Assembly: GCA_036186865.1 (NCBI GenBank)
Contig: AP025067.1
Location: forward strand, 23,334,980 to 23,398,979
Source: Eustoma russellianum
Lineage: Eukaryota > Streptophyta > Magnoliopsida > Gentianales > Gentianaceae
DNA: 64,000 nucleotides
Direction of reading: 5' to 3'
Each line of letters starts with the position of its first letter. Position 1 is the stretch's first letter. Positions 46,887 through 56,500 of the stretch are shown here, in pieces. The translations under genes were made by a program, and so were the position numbers. The notes under the pieces are model-generated. The model had not been told where the DNA came from and did not search any database. It worked only from the letters and a program-made list of their open reading frames with translations.

Positions 46887-47710
46887 TTGAAGACGTCCAA
46901 CTTGGAATTTTCTGAACAATTAGAGTCTTTTAAACAAGAGTCTACTAATACTCTTGATTCTTTAGAGATTAACATTGAATCATTTACAAAAAACCAACAA
47001 AAGTTAAAAACGGAAAATAGTATGTTAAAGTCTAAGTTAGAAAGTTGTGAAAATGAGATAGTACAACTTAAGTCTTCTAAGCTTACCTTAAAAAAAATGT
47101 TGGAACAATTTAAATCTGGTGCAAATATGTTAGATACACTTATATCATCACAAAAATATGGAAATGATAAAACTGGATTAGGATATAAAGAAGAAGATGA
47201 CAAAGTAGGTAAAAGACTAAGTTTGCATCTTCAACTACTAAACAACCTTATAAAGCTATAAAAACAACTTTGCCTGCTAAATCTTCTTCTACTCATTCTT
47301 CTGTTTATTCTAAAGCAAAAATACAACCTCCACCCATAAAAGCACATACATATCAAGGTACATCTAGGCAAAACTTTGCGTCTAGACAACCTAGAAATTA
47401 TGCCTATATATATACGAATGCAACTAGAAATAATAAAATGCATTCAACTTATTATGAACCTAAGTATAGACAACACTCATATAAGTCTCATAGAAATGCA
47501 TATGAACATACATATAGAGCACCATATAAGAAACAAAGTCACATGCCTTATAAACATTATAAAATTCGGCCATCCTATAATAATTATCAACCATGGCGCA
47601 ACATGTATAACAATGCATCTTCACTTATGTGGAATAATCATGTATATGCTAATTCTTCTTATTTTCCAAATTATAACAATGCTAAAAATGTGCCTAGAAG
47701 GTATGTTTAA
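46887..47710 (+). pseudogene. gag coiled-coil extension and basic linker
   Basis: Two frames follow gag: 46887-47261 is Glu/Lys/Leu-rich with heptad-like spacing (LESFKQESTNTLDSLEINI) and likely forms a coiled coil, as in the extended gag of Sireviruses. 47270-47710 is Tyr/Asn/Arg/His-rich low-complexity sequence. A frame change lies between them, so they are remains of one polyprotein. Confidence 0.6.
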
Positions 47711-47837
47711 GTTTGGATACCTAAGGGATATCTAAACAAGAATGGTGCTCCTAACATTCAAGGACCCAAATAAAGGGTACCTAAAACTTTGTCTCCATTG
47801 TAGGAAAAACGCAAGGAATGTAAGAAGGAGACAAAGT

Positions 47838-48190
47838 CAAAGAATCCAAAAACCAAATGGTTTTTAGATAGTGGATGTTCAAGGCATATGACGGGGAACC
47901 CCAAACTATTCACCAAGTTGGAACAAATCAAGAATGGATGAAAGGTAACATTCGGTGACAACAACAAAGGACAAGTTGTTGTAAAAGGAACAATTGGAGA
48001 CCCTAACACATTTCAAATACGAAATGTGTTGTTAGTTAGTAATCTTTCTTATAATTTATTAAGTATTTCTCAACTTATAGATTGTGGCTATAATGTTTCT
48101 TTTCTTCCCAATTCTTGTGATATAATAAATGAAAAATGAGAAATAGTATTAAAAGAAAATAGAGATGGTAACATTTATACTCTTACCTTA
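47838..48190 (+). pseudogene. copia aspartic protease
   Basis: The reading KTKWFLDSGCSRHMTG contains the catalytic DSG motif, followed after two stop codons (about 47939 and 48138) by VTFGDNNKGQ, VLLVSNLSYNLLSISQL and the usual Ty1/copia protease end. The protease would cut the polyprotein; the stops make it non-functional. Confidence 0.7.
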
Positions 48191-48196
48191 GATAAC

Positions 48197-48871
48197 ATGT
48201 TAGATGCTAAGGATAAGTGTCTAATATCACATGACTTAGATGTGAATTTATGGCATAGAAGATTAGGACATATACGAATTTCAACCATTAAGAAATTATC
48301 TAAGAAGAATTTAATTAGAGGAATGCCTAAGTTAGACTTAGATAATTTTCAAATGTGTGAAACATGTATTAAAGGAAAACACATTAAAGAAACATTAAAC
48401 CGAAACATGAAGTGAGTACTAGTCATGTACTAGAATTGCTTCACTTAGACTTATTTGGTCCAATTAGGACAAGAAGTCTAGGTGGACACTACTATGTGTG
48501 TGTCATAGTAGATGATTACTCATGCTACACATGGACATTGTTCTTAACACACAAAGACAATGCTCCATTGGCAATCGAAACTCTTATTAATCAACTTGAA
48601 AACATTTACGAAGAAAATGTGAAAAGAATTAGAAGTGATAGAGGTGGAGAATCTAAAAACAAAGAAATAGTAAAGTTTTGTGAATCACATGGAATTAAAC
48701 ATGAATTCTCACCACCTAAAACACCACAACTAAATGGATTTGTTGAACGTAAAAATAGAACAATTCAAGAAGTTGCTAGAACTATGATATGTGAAAATAA
48801 ATTACCTAAATATTTATGGGCTGAAGCTGTTAGTTGTACATGCTATATTATAAATAGGATATCTATTAGAA
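48197..48871 (+). pseudogene. GAG-pre-integrase and integrase core, truncated
   Basis: The first frame (48197-48415) has LWHRRLGHIRISTIKKL and CETCIKGKH, the HHCC zinc-binding region. A stop at 48413-48415 interrupts it. The second part carries LHLDLFGPI, VIVDDYSCYTWTLF, IRSDRGGE and NGFVERKNRT, i.e. the D, D and E residues of the DDE integrase core. Coding sequence ends at NRISIR, exactly where the 33-bp LTR fragment begins, so the C-terminal domain has been lost. Confidence 0.75.
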
Positions 48872-48903
48872 ATTGGTGTTTATTGCAGGTGCACAGTCCA
48901 ACA
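48871..48903. repeat. 33-bp LTR remnant at the element's 3' end
   Basis: aattggtgtttattgcaggt then gcacagtccaaca matches the last 33 bp of the 5' LTR (45470-45502) with one change. It is fused directly to the integrase frame and followed by the duplication ACGTA. It agrees better with the right end of the 5' LTR than with its left end. Confidence 0.8.
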
Positions 48904-49769
48904 ACGTAGCATATCGAGTTCAAGCAGGCTGGTGTAGATGGAGGGCGGCCTCAGGGGTGCTGTGTGACAATAATTTTCCAACTAAATTAAAAGGAAAATT
49001 TTATAGGGTGGCAGTGCGACCGGTAATGCTATATGGGACAGACTGCTGGGCCATTCAGAGGTCACAATTGCAGAAGATGGAAGTGGCAGAGATGAAGATG
49101 TTGAGGTGGATGAATCGAGGTGTTTCGAGAAAGGTTAGGTGTGGCTAGTATAGCAGATAAGATAAGAGAGGGAAAGATGAGATGGTTTGGGCATGTTAAG
49201 CGGAGACAAACAAAGGCGCTGGTCAGAGGAATTGAAAGCCTCATTGTAGAGGGGAATAGGAGTAAAGGCAGACCCAAACTGACTTGGGATGAGCAGATTA
49301 CGTATGACCTACTAGATTTGCACATCTCTGAGGACATGGTCCAGGATATGAGTTCATGGAGACATAAGATTAAGGTTAACGAGGTATATGTCATATATAG
49401 GGAGACCTTAGAGTATATTTAGGGACATAGATAGGCGTAGACACTATCTACGCTTTAGGTTGATTTTGCACATGTTTGTTTATGTTTTACCGTTGTTTTG
49501 CATTTTATGTACATATACACATTATGTGTATTTTAATATCGAAAGCCTCTTCTTTATAGTTCCTGAATTCCATCACTAACACACTAGCACATCATCGCTA
49601 TTATTATGTCATTTATGCAGGTGCATATAGAGCTGGGGGTCTCACTGGAAGCAGACTCTCTATCCCTTGGGATAGAGGTATTGTTTGCCTACCACTTACC
49701 CTCCCTAGACCCTAGCGATAGCTTTTGCTGCCGTTGGAATATACTGGGTACAGATGATGATGATGATAA
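48904..49769 (+). pseudogene. RTE-type LINE C-terminus and 3' UTR (host LINE, part 3)
   Basis: After the copia insertion the LINE resumes with QAGWCRWRAASGVLCD, LYGTDCWAIQRSQLQKME, ADKIREGKMRWFGHVKRR and SKGRPKLTWDEQITYDLLDL. A stop and frame change lie near 49120-49147. The 3' untranslated region follows (tttgcctaccacttaccctc, tgctgccgttggaatatact) and ends in a gatgatgatgat tail at 49754-49769. Confidence 0.8.
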
Positions 49770-50587
49770 TGGTTTATATAAGAAGATCGTCGCTGTTATC
49801 AAGGGTCAAAGGAATCCCTGAAAAAAGAAAAATACAGGATGCGCGATCGTCCCGAAAAGACAGAACCCATACATGGAAAAGTATTCTCTCGGCAATTGAA
49901 GCAGTTAAGAGGGGGGTCCCAAACTGGTGCATTTTCTGTTTCGTCTGCCCACAAATTGCAGCTACCAACTAAAGATCAAGGTGTTAATGAGAAGTGGATG
50001 AAGCTGTGGAAATTATAAGCGCCCAACATGTTAGAATCCACTGATTGATAAACTTACCATAAATACTCCAATCAGAGTTAATGATGTAGATACGGTGAAT
50101 ATCTAAATTACAGCAATAGCGTAATTTTAGCAATTAGCATAATTGTGATTAGATTTACTTTATTCGTTTTCCTTGTACAGTACAATCAACACACTATATG
50201 AACCTATACAGTCCGGATAAGGAAGACAAGGCAATATACGAAAATTTCCCACAGTTGTCTTGCTATACCTTACTATTCTACATACCTTACTATACTTTTA
50301 TATGGTATCAGATCAGGAAGCGTTCCTCTCTGTTCGATAAAAACATCTTCTTGGCTCAGATTCAGTCTTCATCATTGCCAGGGCTGTGTCTATTCTCAGA
50401 ACAATACCGTCCTTACCCCTTCTCTATCAAGTTTGTACCTGCTCTCATCTTGGATTGATTTGTTGATCAATATCAGCCCCTAACACAACAGGTTCTCCCT
50501 GAAAAAGAACATCGTGTCCATATCACTATGAACTACATCTTTGTTGAAACCGAGTTCTACTATCCCACCCAAACTAGGGTTCAGGGA

Positions 50588-51250
50588 GAGCCCTACGATG
50601 GAACCCTAGATTAGTTGTCACATTATAACTGCTCAGCAATAGTTCCAACATAGCCAGTAGATGGCACCGACTGTGCTACTGCTCCCGATAAAGTACCGCC
50701 TGCGACTTCCGTGCCATCCGATGATCAACCTGTGATGGATGTCGTGTCAGACGTAAGAAATGGTTATAATAATGCACAATCTATTTCTTTGATTCCTGAT
50801 AACAGTAATATGTTTCCAAATAACATCCCTGTGATAGAAACAACTACCCTAGAATTTTCCGAGGGTCCCACTACTATGCAGGAACAACATCAGGTAAGGG
50901 TTTTTACCTCCTACAGCCAACCGGGAAGTGACACCGGAGCCCTACAATAGAACCCTATATTGGTTGTCACACTATAACTACTCAGTGATAGTTCTAACAT
51001 GGCCAGTAGATGGCACCGACTGTGATACTGCTCCTGATAAAGTACCGCCTGTGACTTCCGTACCATCCGATGATCAACCTGGGATGGATGTCATGTCAGA
51101 GATAAGAAATGGTAATAATAATGCACAATCTATTTCTTTGATTCCTGATAACAGTAATATGTTTCCAAATAACACCCCTGTGACAGAAACAACTACCCTA
51201 GAATTTCCTGAGGGCCCACTACTATGCAGGAATAGCAGCAAGTAAGGGTT
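50588..51250 (+). repeat. 349-bp tandem duplication inside the defective copia element
   Basis: The block starting ccctacgatggaaccctaga (50591) recurs as ccctacaatagaaccctata at 50940. Both copies share gatggcaccgactgt, tccgatgatcaacct and ataacagtaatatgtttcca. They give the two similar short frames at 50711-50950 and 50928-51245, parts of the integrase-RT linker. Confidence 0.85.
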
Positions 51251-51420
51251 TTACCTCCTAGAGCCAACGGGGCAGTACCACTGGAGAGGTATTCTCCTGA
51301 CAAGATATCAAGAACCTCTCGGTATCCCTTAAAGAGTTCCAGAACTGGAGTAAGCGATATTGCCCAAGGTTTCTTTGCAACCATATGCGCCGAGGAAATT
51401 CTGAAAAAAGTCAAGGAAGC

Positions 51421-52450
51421 CTTGAGCCGACCAGAATGGAAGAGGCCATGCTAAGTGAAATGAGTGCACTTCGGAAAAATAAAACATGGGAAAAATGTAC
51501 ATGATTATCTATATTGATGACATGATTATCACGAGTGATGATACAAAGGAGATGACTCGACTCCGGAAGCACTTGTTCACGAAGTTTGAAATGAAAGATC
51601 TTGGGGGCTCAAGTACTTCCTTGAAATAGAGGTCTTCCAGTCCAAATCCGGAATCTAAATTTCACAACGCAAGTATATTTTGGATCTTCTTGCTGAAGTA
51701 GGCATGCTCGATTGTAAACCCTGTGACACCCCTATGTCAGTGAATAATAAGCTACAGGTAATTGATGATGCACCGCCTGCAAATAAAGGTCAGTACCAGT
51801 GCTTGGTTGGCAAATTAATCTATTTCTCACATACTCGGCCCGATATTGCATTTGTCGTTAGCCTAGTTAGTCAGTTCATGCATAGCCCTCAGACACATCA
51901 TATGGACGCCGTTATGCGTATTTTGAGATATATAAAATGTACTCCTGGCAGAGGGATTATGTTTCGGAACAACAGGCATCTTGATATCCAGTCCTATACT
52001 GATGCTGATTGAGTAGAAAATCTGGTAGACCGAAGGTCTACATCTGGATATTTCACTCTTGTGGGAGGAAACCTGATTATGTGGAGGAATAAGAAGCAAA
52101 AGTTCGTAGCTCTTTCTAGTGTAGAAGCAGAGTTCCACGGGATTGTAAATGGTACAAAAGATGTTCAAAGATCTGGGGATTCCGATTAATCAGCCCACAC
52201 CGTAATTTTGTGATAATAAAGCATCTATTAGTATCTCGGAGAACCCAGTACAGCATGACCGGACAAAGCATGTGGAGATAGACATGCACTTTATAAAAGA
52301 GAAGTTGGATGCCGAGCTAATTGTGTTATCATTTGTTCGATCTGAGGATCGGTTGGCGGATATCTTGACAAAGGCTATTAGTGGAAGATCTTTTGAAGCC
52401 AACTTGTGCAAGTTGAACATCGTTGACCCCACTGTTCAACTTGAGGGGGA
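51421..52450 (+). pseudogene. copia RT remnant and RNase H
   Basis: Reading EMSALRKNKTWEK jumps straight to MIIYIDDMIITSDD, so the central reverse transcriptase (the segment between the N-terminal motif and the catalytic loop) is deleted. FEMKDLGG, KLIYFSHTRPDIAFVVSL, RYIKCTPGRGIMF and QSYTDAD follow, then a stop (52013), RRSTSGYFTLVGG, ALSSVEAE, FCDNKASISISENP, HVEIDMHFIKEKL and LADILTKAI. The RNase H has several stops. Confidence 0.75.
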
Positions 52451-53381
52451 GTGTTAGAATCCACTGATTGATAAATTTACCATAAACACTCCAATCAGAG
52501 TTAATGATGTAGATACTGTGAATATCTAAATTACATCAATTAGCGTAATTGTAGCAATTAGAATAATTGTGATTAGATTTACTTTCTTTGTTTTCCTTGT
52601 ATAGTACAATCAACACACTATATGAACCTGTACAGTCCGGATGAGGAAGACAAGGCAATATACGAAAGTTTTCCCACAGTTTTCTTGCTTTACCTTAATA
52701 TTCTACATACATTGCTATACTTTTACACAACGAACCAATTTGCTCATTTGGCAGGCTCGGTTTGGTAAGCTTCCAACATATGAACTACTGTATGATAGAC
52801 ACCTTCGTGGCTCGCCTATTTGCGACATATGCAAGCAAAGAAGAGATGGACACCTACACTCACACGTGACTGTTATTGGGTGGCCAATGTATGGAAACTC
52901 ATGGTCCCAACACGTTTCTGGTCCACATTTTTTCAGTGTAAGGGGAGAATTGATAGCTGGATTGATTTAAACATGAAGGAAGAGTTGGGGGATGTAAATG
53001 CACAGGGAAAATGGGCATATGTATTCCAGGAGGGGTTATTCTCGATATACAATGTGCGAAACAAGAATTTATTTGACTAAGGTTTTGTTTGGCCTGAGGC
53101 ACAAGCTGTTGTACATGAGATATTTGAGCGTGTTCAGAATATTTGGCTAGAAGTGTATGACATACTCCGAGAACTACTGTAAATATAGAAGAGATAGCTT
53201 CCATTTGAACAACTTGTACTGTCTTCATGTTTTATGAAATGAAAATACCCCTAAAAAATACAGGTAATTATCATTTTTCCCTAACAAAAGGGACACAAAC
53301 GTCCAAAAATCGAAAAAGGAAATGTCCTAAACTGAAGGTTGATTCGTGAAAACATAATAGAAGAAGAATAATTATCTCACC

Positions 53382-53390
53382 TATAAATAA
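53382..53390 (+). promoter_or_regulatory. probable TATA box of the nucleotidylyltransferase gene
   Basis: TATAAATAA in an A-rich setting, 120 bp before the start codon. A transcription start near 53415 would give a 5' leader of about 95 bases. Only about 150 bp separate this site from the L1 remnant, so the promoter is compact or extends into transposon sequence. Confidence 0.55.
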
Positions 53391-53509
53391 AAATTAAAAG
53401 AAAAAGTGGAAAAAGAAAGCTAGCACAGCACGCCGAGGTCGTAGCAGTGAATAGAGAAGTTCACATAACAAAAAACGGAAGCAGACAGTCCGGCGTTGAG
53501 ACGACGACG

Positions 53510-56500
53510 ATGGCGACGACTGATAGCTGCCTTCGCGCTTTGGTGGAGGGCATCCACGCTTCTCCATCTCAATCCGTCCTCTATCTCGCCGGCGGTGCTT
53601 CTCAGGTCCTCGGTTCCCTCTGATATTCCTAAATCAGTTTAAAATCTATGCTCAATATCTAACAAATATTTAAAGAACAATTGGAAAATGGAGCAGGCTC
53701 TTGGATGGTTGTTGTCTGCACCTGGCGCATCGAATACAGTACTTGAAGCCATAATTCCATACTCTAGAATGTCTTTAGTCCAATTACTTGGAAAGGTCAG
53801 TTTTACCATATTGAGAATTTTCTCAAAAATAGGAAATTAAGTGCTGACTTCTTCTTTTCATTTTCTGCTGCTGCTGCTGCTGCTTAGGTTCCTGCTCAAT
53901 TCTGTAGCCGGCAAACTGCGGAGGAAATGGCGCTTTTGGCGTATAATAGAGCTTTGAAGCTTTCTAATCCAGGTTTTGGATTTGTTCTATTGCATCATTT
54001 TTGTTGTTTGCTTTTGGTGTTACGACTCGTGGAGGCTTTCTGGTGTTTGTTAATACATTTATGTCCTCAATGTATCCTGGAATAGAAATTTGAACTGAAC
54101 TCATTTTGTGGTAGTCTTATCAATCCTGTTTATTTGCTGTGTTGCCGTTGTTTGATCTGATTTACGTGAGATATGACTAAGACATTAAATAATAATTCTC
54201 TTTTCTATTTCCCCTGAATAAATGATATGGTGTTACAGTTGAGCTCAATGTATCTCTCTACGTAATGTGTTTATATCTACGCATCCAATGGACAACAGAA
54301 ATTGTTCCTGATGGGGAATATAAATAGGCAAATAAAATGCAAGTTGTGTGCAGCTGAAACAAACTTCTTTGTTCATGGTTTGCTGCATAAGTTAAATGAT
54401 AGGTGAAATGGCAATACCATATGGGGCTGAGTGCATTGCAAGTTCATTACCTTTAATTAGTTTAGCTGTTCTAGGTTCTCTGACTGAATAGCAACTGATT
54501 TCGTAAATAATACTTTAGAAAAAGAAGATGAGGCTGCAGATACTATCCCCGAGATGTTATGACTCTGTCTTGAACACCCCGCTTTTTCTGATTCTGTTGA
54601 TTTTGTCCACTCTGCTGTCAGATTTTTTTTTTGGCATCTAACTTGTGTTTGAATTTCAGGTGTTCCAGCAGTGGGAGTCGGTTTCAGTGGTTCTCTGGCC
54701 AGCTCACGCCCCAAATTGGGAGATCACAGGTATTTACGTTTATGTTTTTGGGCCCTTCTTATCTAGAACTTAAAAAAGAGAATGATTAAAATCTGTTGAG
54801 ATATGGTCTTTTGAATATCTAGATGGTTAACTTTTTGTAGTCTGACAAAGTGTATCTAGATTTTTCTTTAATATTAATTTTGAGTTTGAATAAGGCCAAT
54901 GTGATGTTCCAAGAGTACTATATCCTGTGCTTTATCTTTGTATACGATCGCAATTGTGTTTGTGTCCAAGTGTAAGGATGGTGTCCTGTAGTGATAGGAT
55001 CCCTCAAAGATCTAATCCAAGAGTACTATATCCTGTGCTTCATCTTTCTATGCAATCGCAATTGCGTTTGTGCTCCAAGTGTAAGGATGGTGTTCCTGTA
55101 GTGAGAGGATCCCTCAAAGATCTAACGGCTCTTAAATGTTGAAGTTGTCTGTCTAATCCAAGTGTTCTACTGCTTCTCCATGTGTTTGGCTTCTTTTTTT
55201 GGCTGCTGTATTCCTTCATGAGGCACAGTATTCAAGTCACTGTTTACTGGACCTCACAGGTACCACTTGTCGACAAGAACGTCCGACAGACTTTGGGTAT
55301 CATCTGTAACATTATCCAAGGTACTGAAGCAACCACTATGCTGCTTGGCCTAATAAAATGGAGTGTTGGGTTATCTGAATAACATGTGAATGTTTTAGGG
55401 TCTGAGAAGCCGTGAGCGAGAAGATTGGGTCTCAAGCCAATACCTTCTCAAGGTATGTAGGAACTTTTTGTGGTGCATATTCATTTCTCTGGAATAAATG
55501 AATTTGTACTGTTTAAGCTCATAAGATAAACACCTGCCTGTCATATGCGTACAACATTTCTGTATTGAGAGACGATTTAACAAGAAAGTACGATGTTTTG
55601 CATTTAAAGCATTTCCGTGGACCCAGTCCCTAAATTGTCATAGTTTATGCGGAGATCCAGAAGTTATTTCTTTTGGTCTTTGCTTGTTCATTCTGTTTAA
55701 CCATTGCTGCTATCTTTGGCGAATTAATGCATTCTCCACTAGTTTTCCTCTTAAAAGCTCATCTTTTTATGCCTATGCTGTATTTGAAGTGGTTACTTTT
55801 ATTACAGACCTTAGCTGATGCTTGCAATGTTACTACAACATTTGCTTCAGAGTTGTCTGAATCTGAAGTTCCAGATATTTACGAATGCAAATTTGATGAA
55901 GAGGAACAACTAAAGCAACTACTTAATGGAGATATATGCTTCAAGGTTTATCCCTTCTCAAGTGGTATGCTGAAACTGTTTCCTGTGTCTCCAATATGGA
56001 GTATACACCACAATTTCACTTTATGTTAAGTGGTATCCTTTCTTCCTCCTGACATCCCATTTAGATATCACCAACTTTAAAAGTGAATACTCAAAAACCA
56101 AGTAGACTTACAAGGTTGAATATGATATAATCAAGCACTTTCTAGCCATCTCAGACTTTAGGGTACAGCAGGTTTACTTGTTATTAGAATAGTCTAGCCC
56201 TTGTTATCTTTTAGACACCTCCCTCTTTCACTTGAAATAGTATTATATTGAAACAATGAAGAGGTATTGAGTGCATTTTGCTATTATTAACTCCTATAAC
56301 TGTTAGTGAACAAGCTAACTATATGTTCTATTTTATCACTTACAAAAAAGGAAAAAACTATATATTCTCTTTTATCATGTTCATTATCCTATTTGACTGG
56401 ATCTTAACTGTCTTAAGCACTTAGCAGCATGACATAGAGTCTTCTGATGTTCCCAACTGTTCTGAGGAATTTATTGGTAAACCTAAAAAGGATCTTAATT

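Larger units (their letters stand above)
42588..48903 (+). mobile_element. Sirevirus-like copia element with collapsed 3' end, TSD ACGTA
   Basis: The borders are exact: TGTTGGACCGTGCACC at 42588 and GGTGCACAGTCCAACA ending at 48903, with the 5-bp duplication ACGTA at 42583-42587 and 48904-48908. The interrupted LINE reading resumes on the far side. The element holds a 2.9-kb 5' LTR, a tRNA-Met primer site, gag, protease and integrase. It then jumps from the integrase (RISIR) to the last 33 bp of an LTR, so reverse transcriptase, RNase H, the polypurine tract and nearly all of the 3' LTR are missing. It cannot move by itself. Confidence 0.88.
50029..52727 (+). mobile_element. short defective copia element with 275-bp LTRs
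   Basis: LTRs at 50029-50302 and 52452-52727 both start TGTTAGAATCCACTGATTGA. A primer site TGGTATCAGA lies at 50303 and a polypurine tract ttgagggggag at 52441-52451. Flanks read CAACA (50024-50028) and CAACG (52728-52732), a 4 of 5 duplication. Only 2.7 kb long, it lacks gag, protease and the integrase core; a linker region, a piece of reverse transcriptase and RNase H remain. LTR pairs differ at scattered positions, so the insertion is not recent. Confidence 0.82.
49790..53235 (+). mobile_element. L1-type LINE fragment interrupted by a copia element
   Basis: The left piece (49790-50028) reads RTHTWKSILSAIEAVKRGVP and then KWMKLWKL; the right piece (52728-53080) reads NLLIWQARFGKLPTYELLYD and SPICDICKQRRDGH, the zinc-binding region that follows reverse transcriptase in plant L1 elements (zf-RVT). 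The two pieces join across the copia insertion with a one-base frame difference. The right end trails into tgttttatgaaatgaaaata near 53230, likely the 3' UTR. Strongly decayed. Confidence 0.6.

Noticed and set aside
46847..47443. Env-like gene expected in some Sireviruses
   Set aside because: The coiled-coil frames here lie between gag and protease, which fits an extended gag; no env-like gene follows pol in either Sirevirus-like copy.
55673..56029. 118-codon frame overlapping exon 7
   Set aside because: Its first half is intron sequence; only the part from 55808 to 55964 is exon.
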